Shown: positions 1 to 6,864 of the stretch, piece after piece
Position numbering within the stretch: the first letter of the stretch is position 1
Layout of the letters: each line of letters opens with the position of its first letter
Source: Nitrospirota bacterium
GTDB lineage: Bacteria; Nitrospirota; Thermodesulfovibrionia; JACRGW01
DNA length: 10,661 nt
Direction of reading: 5' to 3'
NCBI GenBank assembly: GCA_016212195.1
Contig: JACRGW010000005.1
Span: 1-10,661 of the forward strand
Notes under the pieces: model-generated
The model's input: the letters and a program-made list of their open reading frames with translations, nothing else
What the model was told of the DNA's origin: nothing
Databases searched by the model: none
Made by a program: the position numbers and the translations under genes

Positions 1-207
1 ATCAGTAGGTACCCGCCCAGCCGATGTGTGGGGCTGACTTAAATAGCCCATCTCCTCAAGATCCGCCATTATGTTCCTTATCGATGCAGAGCAAAGTCCA
101 AAATCATACCTCTTGCTCACTGTCCTCGACCCAACTGGCTCTGCTGTACTTATATAACTCTGTACCACCGCCCTCAAAACCCCACGATCCCTTCCACTTA
201 AACCCAT
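1..207 (-). CDS. hrcA: HrcA heat-inducible transcription repressor, N-terminal part (runs off the window)
   Basis: Reading the minus strand from the ATG at 207-205 gives 69 residues, open to the left edge. Landmarks are EPVGSRTVSKRYDFGL, ASIRNIMADLEEMGYLSQ and PHTSAGRVPTD, which match the N-terminal winged-helix DNA-binding domain of HrcA, where these blocks are strongly conserved. HrcA represses chaperone operons (grpE-dnaK, groESL) by binding CIRCE; its activity depends on GroEL. A Shine-Dalgarno GAGGG lies 5 nt upstream of the ATG, fixing the start. The C-terminal dimerisation and inserted domains lie outside the window. A perfect CIRCE element sits 17 nt upstream of the start codon, so the gene is very probably autoregulated and may head a hrcA-grpE-dnaK operon to the left; that operon is inference. 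Confidence 0.93.
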   Translation of the reverse strand, partial: MGLSGRDRGVLRAVVQSYISTAEPVGSRTVSKRYDFGLCSASIRNIMADLEEMGYLSQPHTSAGRVPTD

Positions 208-223
208 ACTAACCCTCTTTACC

Positions 224-250
224 TTAGCACTCTATCTCTTAGAGTGCTAA
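224..250. promoter_or_regulatory. CIRCE operator (HrcA binding site)
   Basis: TTAGCACTC (224-232), 9-nt spacer, GAGTGCTAA (242-250): an exact match to the CIRCE consensus TTAGCACTC-N9-GAGTGCTAA. The dyad continues outward for six more bases per side (TTTACC at 218-223, GGTAAA at 251-256), giving 15-bp perfect arms. It lies between the hrcA promoter and the hrcA start codon and overlaps the predicted transcription start. Confidence 0.97.
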
Positions 251-253
251 GGT

Positions 254-282
254 AAACTAACAAGATATAAAAAAAATGTCAA
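254..282 (-). promoter_or_regulatory. hrcA promoter
   Basis: On the minus strand, TTGACA (282-277) is followed after 17 nt by TAGTTT (259-254). The -35 box is perfect and the -10 box is weak (first two and last base match). The predicted start of transcription is about 247, inside CIRCE, as expected for HrcA repression. Confidence 0.6.
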
Positions 283-324
283 GGTGAAGTAAAAAGAGTC
301 TCTATTACTTAAGGAGCATTTCCC

Positions 325-353
325 TTGACAAAGAAACAACCCCATGCTATTTT
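325..353 (+). promoter_or_regulatory. hemL operon promoter (sigma-70 type)
   Basis: TTGACA (325-330), 17-nt spacer, TATTTT (348-353). Predicted transcription start about 360, leaving a leader of about 20 nt before the hemL ATG. It is divergent from the hrcA promoter, about 45 bp away. Confidence 0.65.
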
Positions 354-379
354 TTTATAAATCTTCATAATATCATCTC

Positions 380-1663
380 ATGAAATGGTTCAAATCTAAA
401 ACCCTCTATTCCAGAGCAAAAAGATATATTCCTGGTGGTGTGAATAGTCCTGTGAGGGCATTCAGATCCGTTGGTGGATACCCAATATTTATAAAGAATG
501 CCTCAGGTTCAAGAGTCTATGATATAGACGGAAATGAATATATAGACTATGTCTTATCCTGGGGGCCGATGATCCTCGGTCATTCTTATCCAAGGGTAGT
601 TAATGCCCTCAAAAGGGCTGTAGAAAAGGGAACGAGCTATGGGGCACCAACAGAACTTGAAATCGAACTCGCAAGAATAATCATAAGTGCTTTCCCATCA
701 ATAAAAATGGTCAGGATGGTAAATTCAGGGACTGAAGCCACGATGAGTGCGATAAGGGTTGCCAGGGCTTATACAGGAAGGGATAAGATTATAAAGTTTG
801 AGGGATGCTATCATGGTCATGCAGATGGACTCCTCGTGAAAGCAGGTTCAGGAGCAACAACTTTCGGTGTTCCCGATAGCCCCGGTGTCCCCAGGGATTA
901 TGCAAGAAACACCATAAACCTCCCCTTTAATAATATGAAAGCGGTAAGGAAGACACTCGATAGAGTTGGAGGGGATATAGCCTGTGTTATAATAGAGCCT
1001 GTAGTTGGAAACATGGGATGCATTCTACCTAAGAATGGATTTCTTCAGGAACTTAGGGCTGTCACAAAAAAATATGGTATTATATTTATTTTTGATGAGG
1101 TGATGACAGGTTTCAGGGTTACCTATGGTGGTGCCCAAGAACTTTACGGAATAAATCCTGATATGACCTGTCTTGGAAAGATTATCGGTGGTGGACTTCC
1201 AGTAGGTGCCTATGGAGGAAGGAAGGATATAATGATGCAGATATCACCTGAAGGCCCTGTCTATCAGGCAGGTACACTATCAGGGAATCCTTTAGCGATG
1301 ACCGCTGGAATCGAAACCCTTAAGACCCTTTCGAAACGTGGCATCTATGAGAAACTGGAGAAAAGGGCAGAACAACTTGAAGATGGGATGAAGGAGGCAG
1401 CTAAAAGAACAGGTGTAAAAATATATTTCTCAAGGGTCGGCTCAATGTTCTGTACATACTTCACTGATCGAGAAGTATGGGACTATAATTCAGCAAAGAT
1501 GTCTGATACTAAGAGATTCTCAAAATTTTTCAGATCGATGTTAAGTAGAGGAATCAATCTTGCCCCATCCCAGTTTGAGGCCGGATTTCTCTCCACAGCG
1601 CATACCTTCTCTGATATTGAGAATACTATAAAGGCAGGGAGAGAGTCTTTCAAAATACTCTAA
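380..1663 (+). CDS. hemL: Glutamate-1-semialdehyde 2,1-aminomutase (HemL)
   Basis: Converts glutamate-1-semialdehyde to 5-aminolevulinate, the last step of the C5 route that supplies all tetrapyrroles; a cytosolic PLP enzyme of the class III aminotransferase fold. The 427 residues match the usual family length (about 426). Visible signatures are RAKRYIPGGVNSPVRAF (13-29), SWGPMILGH (60-68), NSGTEATM (115-122), the cofactor-binding FDEVMTGFR (238-246) with D239, and the Schiff-base lysine K267 in CLGKIIGGGLPVGAYGG. The ATG at 380 starts the protein where the family starts, but no clear Shine-Dalgarno precedes it. The stop is 16 nt before a multiheme cytochrome gene on the same strand, with no terminator between, so co-transcription is likely. 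Confidence 0.96.
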   Translation: MKWFKSKTLYSRAKRYIPGGVNSPVRAFRSVGGYPIFIKNASGSRVYDIDGNEYIDYVLSWGPMILGHSYPRVVNALKRAVEKGTSYGAPTELEIELARIIISAFPSIKMVRMVNSGTEATMSAIRVARAYTGRDKIIKFEGCYHGHADGLLVKAGSGATTFGVPDSPGVPRDYARNTINLPFNNMKAVRKTLDRVGGDIACVIIEPVVGNMGCILPKNGFLQELRAVTKKYGIIFIFDEVMTGFRVTYGGAQELYGINPDMTCLGKIIGGGLPVGAYGGRKDIMMQISPEGPVYQAGTLSGNPLAMTAGIETLKTLSKRGIYEKLEKRAEQLEDGMKEAAKRTGVKIYFSRVGSMFCTYFTDREVWDYNSAKMSDTKRFSKFFRSMLSRGINLAPSQFEAGFLSTAHTFSDIENTIKAGRESFKIL

Positions 1664-1679
1664 GACATGGAACTTTATT

Positions 1680-2678
1680 ATGATAAGCCCGTTGAGATGG
1701 TTCAAAAAGTGTATAGGATGGCTTAAAGAAGGAATACCTCTTAGGGGAAAGATTATTATCGCTGTTCTCCTCCTTATAATTTTCACTGGAGGGGGTTATG
1801 GTGCATTCAGGTTTTATGATTTCACACAGAATAACCCTAAATTCTGTGTGAGCTGTCATCTTATGAAACCTGCCTTTGCAGCATGGGAAAAGAGCGAGCA
1901 TAAGGGTTTAAACTGCCATGAGTGCCATCACCTCTCGATACCTGACCAGAACAGGCTCTTGGTAAATTTCATCCTTAAAAGACCCGACAAGGTACCTGAA
2001 AGGCATGGAAAGATTATCGTTCCATGGAAATATTGCCTAAACTGCCACTGGGAAAAGGATGAGCGTTTTCCTAATGCCTACAAGGTAAACAGATCCCGTA
2101 TACACGCAAAGCATTTCTTTATAGAAAAGATGGAATGTTCACAATGCCATGGGTATATCGTCCATAAATTCACCCCAGAGGAAAGATTCTGCACGAAGTG
2201 TCATAAAGACCGTGAAGTTCACGGAGCAGGTATGGAAAAACTTGCCTGCCTTAACTGCCATACAGATAGAACCCCTGATTTAAGACCCGGGAGGAAAAAA
2301 TGTCTCTTCTGCCACGGTGAAGAAAAAATCAGAAGAGAACTCATTGCTGATGCAACGATTGATGTCAAATACTTTAAACCTGATAAAAAGACTATTGAAA
2401 AGGCAATAAAAGTAGATGTTCCACCTAATGCACCGATGCAGTTTTTCTGTTATGAATGCCATAAGCCCCATAAAACCGTAAGGCCAGATTGGGGGCACTG
2501 TCTCGATTGTCACAAGGTCATACCTGATGTCGGGAAACATCCTATACATATAAAGGTTGTAGGTATGACCTGCAAGGATTGCCATAAACCTCACAGATGG
2601 AGGGTTACAGAAGAGTTAGCCAAGAAGGAATGTATTACCTGCCATGAATATAGGGATCCAAAGAGATTTATTCAATAG
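1680..2678 (+). CDS. Membrane-anchored NapC/NirT-like multiheme cytochrome c, 11 CXXCH sites
   Basis: Predicted electron-transfer protein of the outer face of the cytoplasmic membrane. A basic N-terminus is followed by one hydrophobic helix at about residues 24-40 with no obvious cleavage site, then FCVSCHLMKPAFAAWEKSEH (55-74), the first-haem pattern of NapC/NirT/NrfH quinol dehydrogenases. CXXCH sites start at C56, C79, C119, C153, C171, C190, C208, C257, C274, C298 and C318: eleven haems in 332 residues, far more than the four of NapC or NrfH. There is a haem-free stretch at 213-256. Ribosome-binding signal is weak. It follows hemL closely and precedes a triheme cytochrome by 30 nt. Inference: it takes electrons from menaquinol and passes them to periplasmic carriers. 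The terminal acceptor cannot be read from the sequence. Confidence 0.85.
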   Translation: MISPLRWFKKCIGWLKEGIPLRGKIIIAVLLLIIFTGGGYGAFRFYDFTQNNPKFCVSCHLMKPAFAAWEKSEHKGLNCHECHHLSIPDQNRLLVNFILKRPDKVPERHGKIIVPWKYCLNCHWEKDERFPNAYKVNRSRIHAKHFFIEKMECSQCHGYIVHKFTPEERFCTKCHKDREVHGAGMEKLACLNCHTDRTPDLRPGRKKCLFCHGEEKIRRELIADATIDVKYFKPDKKTIEKAIKVDVPPNAPMQFFCYECHKPHKTVRPDWGHCLDCHKVIPDVGKHPIHIKVVGMTCKDCHKPHRWRVTEELAKKECITCHEYRDPKRFIQ

Positions 2679-2708
2679 AATCTATCAAAGGAAGGGAGGT
2701 GAATAAAA

Positions 2709-3044
2709 ATGGGAAGGAAGATTTTAGTTCTAACGGTAGCAGTAATTATTTCTATTTTTTTAGTATATGGAATGGTCTTCGCAACTGCACCAGGGAAAAA
2801 CGTTGTATTTGAGGTTAAGGGTGCTGATAAAGTAACCTTTGATGGCAAGACCCATGCCGACAAAGGACTTAAATGTAATGACTGCCATACAAAGGTATTT
2901 CCAATGAAGAAATCTGCACCAGGAACCTACAAGATGGAAAAGATGAATAAAGGTGAGAGCTGCGGTATCTGCCATAATGGGACAAAGGCCTTTGCTACAT
3001 CAGACAAAGCCAACTGCGTAAAATGTCATAAGAAGCCATCTTAG
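2709..3044 (+). CDS. Periplasmic triheme cytochrome c (c7-type)
   Basis: 111 residues: an N-terminal signal sequence (basic start, hydrophobic 5-22, likely cleavage after VFA near residue 25) followed by a small mature domain with three CXXCH sites at C56, C85 and C103. H49 in KTHADKG and the spacing resemble c7/c3-like triheme domains, in which a distal histidine precedes the first haem motif. A strong Shine-Dalgarno GGAGGTGA (2695-2702) is 6 nt before the ATG. It is the last gene of the hemL-cytochrome set and is followed by a 10-bp hairpin. Likely a soluble electron carrier for the upstream membrane cytochrome; that partnership is inferred from position only. Confidence 0.85.
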   Translation: MGRKILVLTVAVIISIFLVYGMVFATAPGKNVVFEVKGADKVTFDGKTHADKGLKCNDCHTKVFPMKKSAPGTYKMEKMNKGESCGICHNGTKAFATSDKANCVKCHKKPS

Positions 3045-3052
3045 ATTTATAA

Positions 3053-3091
3053 AGGGAGGCTCACCAATAACGAAACAGGCAGAGCCTCCCT
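3053..3091 (+). terminator. Hairpin after the cytochrome operon, possible terminator
   Basis: Perfect 10-bp stem AGGGAGGCTC (3053-3062) / GAGCCTCCCT (3082-3091) with a 19-nt loop, 8 nt after the stop codon. No T-run follows, so it is either a 3'-end stabiliser or a weak terminator. Confidence 0.5.
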
Positions 3092-3175
3092 GATCAATAC
3101 ACTCACATAATAATATTCCACTATTTTGGATTATATTAAGATCAAGCCCATATATTATTTCCCATGTAAAATATC

Positions 3176-3204
3176 TTGACAGAACTATTCAGTCATGATA
3201 TAAA
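3176..3204 (+). promoter_or_regulatory. Promoter of the lytic transglycosylase gene
   Basis: TTGACA (3176-3181), exactly 17 nt, TATAAA (3199-3204): close to the sigma-70 consensus. The predicted transcription start near 3211 leaves only about 8 nt before the ATG at 3219. Confidence 0.75.
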
Positions 3205-3218
3205 ACCTTTTTAGTAGG

Positions 3219-3938
3219 ATGAGAATCAAAGAAATACTATATATAATAATTATTTCTCTTATTCTCCCCTTGCCTGCCTTCGGGGATATCTATCAGTGGG
3301 TAGATGAAGGAGGGGTAGTATATTTCACTAACATCCCACGTGATAAGAAGTTTCATAGACTAACGAAAGAGGATAAGGGGAGAAAAATTAAGGGTAGCAA
3401 AGTCTCAACAGAATTTTATAGATCAAATAGTACAGTTCGGTATCAGTACTATTCAGGTCTTATACAGACAATCTCTGAGAAACACAAGATAGATCCATCC
3501 CTTGTTAGAGCAGTCATTAAGACTGAATCAAATTTCAGGACCGATGCTGTTTCAAAAAGGGGTGCAAGGGGGTTAATGCAACTTATGCCACAGACCGCTA
3601 ATGAACTTCATATAAAGAACTCCTTTGATCCTGAAGAGAATATTGACGGTGGGGTGAGATACCTAAAGTACCTTTTAGACATCTTCGATGGAAATCTTTC
3701 CCTCTCACTTGCAGCCTATAATGCAGGTCCTGAACTTGTACAGAGATCAGGAAGGGTTCCTTCTATCAAAGAAACACGTGACTATGTAAGAAGGGTCCTA
3801 AGTCTCTACAACGGTAAAGGAATAATCAGTTTCAACAAAGAACCCATATATAAGATAATCTCAAATGATGGAACAACCATCTTTACAAATACCCCTTATA
3901 ATTATTACTCAAACAAAAATTCATTAAGAAGGATGTAA
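3219..3938 (+). CDS. Secreted lytic transglycosylase (SLT domain) with DUF4124-like segments
   Basis: Predicted periplasmic muramidase that cleaves the MurNAc-GlcNAc bond of peptidoglycan with 1,6-anhydro product formation. 239 residues: signal peptide 1-22 (ends PAFG), DUF4124-like strand pair 23-41 (IYQWVDEGGVVYFTNIP), linker, then the SLT domain at about 75-195. The catalytic glutamate is E103 in IKTESNF; GLMQLMPQTA (118-127) and AAYNAGP (165-171) are the other two signature motifs. After the domain, residues 210-226 (IYKIISNDGTTIFTNTP) resemble the N-terminal DUF4124-like piece again. The start is fixed by the signal peptide. It has its own promoter and seems monocistronic. Confidence 0.92.
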   Translation: MRIKEILYIIIISLILPLPAFGDIYQWVDEGGVVYFTNIPRDKKFHRLTKEDKGRKIKGSKVSTEFYRSNSTVRYQYYSGLIQTISEKHKIDPSLVRAVIKTESNFRTDAVSKRGARGLMQLMPQTANELHIKNSFDPEENIDGGVRYLKYLLDIFDGNLSLSLAAYNAGPELVQRSGRVPSIKETRDYVRRVLSLYNGKGIISFNKEPIYKIISNDGTTIFTNTPYNYYSNKNSLRRM

Positions 3939-3944
3939 GCACTC

Positions 3945-3984
3945 AAAAGGCTTATCCTATCATGGATATTCTATAATCCTTTTT
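3945..3984 (+). terminator. Imperfect hairpin with T-run, possible terminator
   Basis: AAAAGG (3945-3950) pairs with CCTTTT (3978-3983); inside, after a C/T mismatch, TTAT pairs with ATAA. The 3' arm ends in TTTTT (3980-3984). A competing small stem TATCC/GGATA lies in the loop. It is 7 nt after the transglycosylase stop. Confidence 0.35.
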
Positions 3985-4061
3985 CATAGAAACAAGTCAC
4001 CAATTCTTAATCATTTCTTATTACAATTGACATAAGGAATCAAAATATTAGAAAATTAGGC

Positions 4062-5051
4062 ATGCATACAGAGATAGAAAATAGCATTATTATAGAGAGG
4101 ATCTTAGAACTTAAAAAACAAAGGAATGCCATAATCCTGTCTCATAACTATCAGAGGGAAGAGGTTCAGGATATGGCGGATCTCATAGGAGATTCCCTTG
4201 AACTCTCAAGGGCGGCAGCCACGACAGAATATGACGTAATCATCTTCTGCGGTGTCCATTTCATGGCAGAGAGTGCCTCAATCCTTTCACCTGACAAAAC
4301 GGTTATACTCCCTGTGATAGCCGCAGGATGCCCCATGGCAGACATGATTGATGTTGACGGTCCGAGGAAATTATGGGAAAGGGTGCCCGGTATGAAGGAT
4401 AAACCTGAATACTTCTTTCCGCAGGATTTTACACTGAGGGATCTCAAGGACAGATACCCGGGAGTTCCTGTTGTGGCCTATGTAAATACCACTGCTGCTG
4501 TTAAGGCAGAATCTGATATATGCTGTACCTCGGCAAATGTTGTAAAGGTGATTGAATCCATGCCTGGAGATAGTGCAATATGTATACCTGACAGGAATCT
4601 CTCCGCCTGGGCTGCAAGGAATACAAAGAAAGAGATTATATCCTGGGATGGTTTCTGCCATGTCCACCACAGAGTAACGCCGCAGGATGTACTGGCAGCA
4701 AAGAAACTATACCCGGATGCACTTCTTGTTGCCCATCCCGAATGCCCCATTGAAGTACTTGATATGGCAGACCATGTAACAAGCACATCAGGTATGCAAA
4801 GGTATGCAAAGGGGTCTCAGGCCAAGGAGTTCATAATAGGAACAGAGTCAGGCCTTATTTACAGACTCAAGAAAGAGAATCCGGAAAAAGAGTTTTACCC
4901 CCTAAGACCTGATATGATATGTCCCAATATGAAGAAGACAACACTCAGGGCAGTGCTCTCCGCCCTTGAGAATATGGCCCCTGTTATAAAGGTTCCGGAG
5001 GTTATAAGGGTTAAGGCAAAAAGGTCACTGGAGAGGATGCTTGAGATATGA
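4062..5051 (+). CDS. nadA: Quinolinate synthase (NadA), [4Fe-4S] enzyme
   Basis: Condenses iminoaspartate with dihydroxyacetone phosphate to quinolinate in de novo NAD synthesis; cytosolic and oxygen-sensitive. 329 residues, within the family range. The three cluster cysteines expected for NadA are C90 (AAGCPMADM), C155 (DICCTSANVVKV) and C287 (DMICPNMKKTTL). HNYQ (28-31), MADLIGDSLELS (38-49), FCGVHFMAE (62-70) and STSGM (241-245) are also typical. A TTGACA occurs at 4027-4032, but no good -10 follows at 16-18 nt, so the promoter is unclear and the Shine-Dalgarno is weak. The stop overlaps the start of rng (ATGA). No nadB or nadC lies nearby in the window. Confidence 0.96.
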   Translation: MHTEIENSIIIERILELKKQRNAIILSHNYQREEVQDMADLIGDSLELSRAAATTEYDVIIFCGVHFMAESASILSPDKTVILPVIAAGCPMADMIDVDGPRKLWERVPGMKDKPEYFFPQDFTLRDLKDRYPGVPVVAYVNTTAAVKAESDICCTSANVVKVIESMPGDSAICIPDRNLSAWAARNTKKEIISWDGFCHVHHRVTPQDVLAAKKLYPDALLVAHPECPIEVLDMADHVTSTSGMQRYAKGSQAKEFIIGTESGLIYRLKKENPEKEFYPLRPDMICPNMKKTTLRAVLSALENMAPVIKVPEVIRVKAKRSLERMLEI

Positions 5052-6556
5052 AAAAGATGCTTATAAATGCGATCCACCCTGAGGAATGCAGGGTAGCGAT
5101 CGTCAAGGATGGCCTCCTTGAGGAATTCGATATAGAGACGCCTTCAAAGGAACAGATAAAGGGTAACATATATAAAGGTATCGTTATCAGAATAGAGCCG
5201 AGCCTTCAGGCAGCCTTTGTAAATTATGGTCCCTTCCGGCATGGTTTTCTTCCAATAACAGAGATCCAGCCTCAATACTATCAGAAAGAGACGGCAGAAG
5301 AGAGAAAGGGGAAACCGAGGATACAGGATGTCCTTATCCCGAATCAAGAGCTTCTTGTCCAGGTAGGAAAAGAAGAGAGGAACGAAAAGGGGGCGTCCCT
5401 CACAACCTATATATCTTTCCCTGGAAGGTATCTTGTACTCATGCCCGGGGAGGAAGGTGTAGGGATATCGAGAAAGATAGAGGATGAAAAACAGAGGGAC
5501 AGACTCAGGGCTGTACTGGAAGAACTCAATCCGCCTAAAGGGATGGGTTTTATCATAAGGACAGCAGGTATCGACAGGAGTACGAAAGACCTCGCCACAG
5601 ACCTTAATTATCTCCTCAGACTCTGGGATGATATCTTAAAGAAAAATAAGGAACACCCCGCCCCTTCACTTATATATCAGGAACAGGAACTCGTTATGAG
5701 GACAATAAGGGATTATTTCACTCAGGATATAACAGAGGTACTTATTGATGATCCTGATGTTTACAGAAGGGCAAGGGCATTCTTCAAGTCAGTTATGCCA
5801 CGTTTTCAGAGGGTAGTAAAACTACATAAGGAGAAGAGACCGATTTTTTCTAAGTTCAATCTCGAGGAACAGATTAAGACCATCTACGACAGGAAAGTAA
5901 ATCTCAAGTCTGGTGGTTCCATCGTAATAGACCCTACAGAGGCCCTTGTATCAATAGATGTAAATTCAGGAAAGAAGAAAGGCGAGAGGGACATAGAGGA
6001 AACCGCCCTTAATACCAATCTTGAGTCAGCTGATGAAATTGCGAGACAGTTACGGTTGAGGGACTTAGGGGGTCTCATTGTTATTGATTTTATAGACATG
6101 GAGGAGAGGAGACATAATATAGAGGTGGAAAAGAGGCTCAAGACAGCTCTAAGAAATGATAAGGCAAGGATGGATTTGGGAAGGATCTCAAAGTTCGGTC
6201 TCCTTGAGATATCCCGCCAGAGGATCAAGCCAACTATAAGTGAGTCAAGTTATGTAATCTGCACCTACTGTCATGGAAGGGGGTCGGTCAAATCAGACGA
6301 ATCACTGGCAGTTTCCGTACTTAGAAGAATTCAGGCAGGTGTTGCTAAAGGGAATGTATCCTATGTTAAGGGAACCTTCCCTGCCGATGTCGCATCTTAT
6401 CTTCTAAACCAGAAGAGGGAAGAGATCTTGAGATTAGAAAAAGAACACGATCTTAAAATCCATGTAACAGGCCTACCAGGAATCCCACCCGATAAGATTA
6501 CTCTTGAATTTGAACAGAGGAAGGCAGCAGAATCAGCGAAAAAAGAAGAGCGATAA
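5048..6556 (+). CDS. rng: Ribonuclease G (RNase E/G family)
   Basis: Single-strand-specific endoribonuclease of 5'-monophosphorylated RNA, involved in 16S rRNA 5'-end processing and mRNA decay. 502 residues, close to E. coli RNase G (about 489) and lacking the long scaffold tail of RNase E. An S1-like RNA-binding domain spans about 36-125 (GNIYKGIVIRIEPSLQAAFV). The catalytic metal ligands are D304 in VSIDVNSG and D347 in LIVIDFIDM. The zinc-link cysteines C405 and C408 lie in CTYCHGRG. The ATG overlaps the nadA stop in an ATGA, so translation is probably coupled. The C-terminus (about 490-502) is a short Lys/Glu-rich tail. The gene ends at a bidirectional hairpin terminator that overlaps its stop codon. 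Confidence 0.95.
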   Translation: MKKMLINAIHPEECRVAIVKDGLLEEFDIETPSKEQIKGNIYKGIVIRIEPSLQAAFVNYGPFRHGFLPITEIQPQYYQKETAEERKGKPRIQDVLIPNQELLVQVGKEERNEKGASLTTYISFPGRYLVLMPGEEGVGISRKIEDEKQRDRLRAVLEELNPPKGMGFIIRTAGIDRSTKDLATDLNYLLRLWDDILKKNKEHPAPSLIYQEQELVMRTIRDYFTQDITEVLIDDPDVYRRARAFFKSVMPRFQRVVKLHKEKRPIFSKFNLEEQIKTIYDRKVNLKSGGSIVIDPTEALVSIDVNSGKKKGERDIEETALNTNLESADEIARQLRLRDLGGLIVIDFIDMEERRHNIEVEKRLKTALRNDKARMDLGRISKFGLLEISRQRIKPTISESSYVICTYCHGRGSVKSDESLAVSVLRRIQAGVAKGNVSYVKGTFPADVASYLLNQKREEILRLEKEHDLKIHVTGLPGIPPDKITLEFEQRKAAESAKKEER

Positions 6557-6590
6557 AAAAGCTTAACTCGTTTGGTTAAGCCTTGTATTT
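6555..6590. terminator. Bidirectional intrinsic terminator
   Basis: Stem GCTTAAC (6561-6567) / GTTAAGC (6575-6581), 7-nt loop. On the minus strand the stem is followed directly by six T (complement of 6555-6560), a classic intrinsic terminator. On the plus strand it is followed by the T-rich CTTGTATTT and can serve rng. The minus-strand reading would have served the tRNA array before the island at 6594 was inserted. Confidence 0.7.
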
Positions 6591-6593
6591 CAA

Positions 6594-6628
6594 TGGTGAG
6601 CCGTGGAGGATTCGAACCTCCGACCCGC
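6594..6628 (-). repeat. att-like duplicate of the tRNA-Lys 3' end
   Basis: 35 bp identical to 10036-10070, i.e. CCA, discriminator, 3' acceptor strand, T-arm, variable loop and the last two anticodon-stem bases of tRNA-Lys(CTT). Identity stops abruptly on both sides, and no D-arm or anticodon arm follows at 6629 onward, so it is not a tRNA gene. It has the form of an attachment-site copy left by integration into a tRNA 3' end. Confidence 0.8.
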
Positions 6629-6667
6629 CTCCAGATTCAAGCACATGCCTTCGCTCCTCCAGAGCTT

Positions 6668-6736
6668 GCCCCGTAAGTGTTTTATACGGGGCTTGTCCTT
6701 CGCCTTGCAATGAATAAAGGCTTCAGCAAGCCCCGT
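6668..6736. repeat. GC-rich alternative hairpins
   Basis: GCCCCGTA (6668-6675) can pair with TACGGGGC (6685-6692), 9-nt loop; alternatively ACGGGGCTTG (6686-6695) can pair with CAAGCCCCGT (6727-6736). The two stems exclude each other because they share 6686-6692. The segment lies between the island edge and the toxin-antitoxin promoter. No reading frame here looks genuine. Confidence 0.6.
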
Positions 6737-6745
6737 CCAAGCCGG
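6723..6745 (+). repeat. 23-bp dispersed repeat, copy 1
   Basis: Matches 7631-7653 at 21 of 23 positions in the same orientation (shared TCAGCAAGCC and CCAAGCCGG). The two copies lie on either side of the toxin-antitoxin genes. Confidence 0.7.
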
Positions 6746-6818
6746 AGAAAGAAATTTGGTAATTTTCGCATTATGATCTTGGTGAACTTCAGGCAAAGGC
6801 GGAGGAACCGGAATAACG

Positions 6819-6853
6819 TTGCATTTTATTGGTTTGTAGTGTATTGTAATACA
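6819..6853 (+). promoter_or_regulatory. Toxin-antitoxin promoter with overlapping palindromic operator
   Basis: TTGCAT (6819-6824), 17-nt spacer, TATTGT (6842-6847) form a plausible sigma-70 promoter. The palindrome TGTATT-GT-AATACA (6840-6853) covers the -10 box and runs up to the Shine-Dalgarno, a good place for autorepression by the ribbon-helix-helix antitoxin. Operator function is inferred from position and symmetry. Confidence 0.5.
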
Positions 6854-6864
6854 GGAGGTGCCTT

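Noticed and set aside
24..212. Plus-strand 62-residue ORF
   Set aside because: It is the antisense of the conserved HrcA N-terminus; Pro/Ser-rich with no family likeness.
4027..4055. nadA promoter with TTGACA
   Set aside because: No acceptable -10 box at 16-18 nt; TATTAG at 4046 is only 13 nt away.
6594..6670. A second tRNA-Lys gene
   Set aside because: Only the 3' half is present; no anticodon arm, D-arm or 5' acceptor strand can be found beyond 6628.
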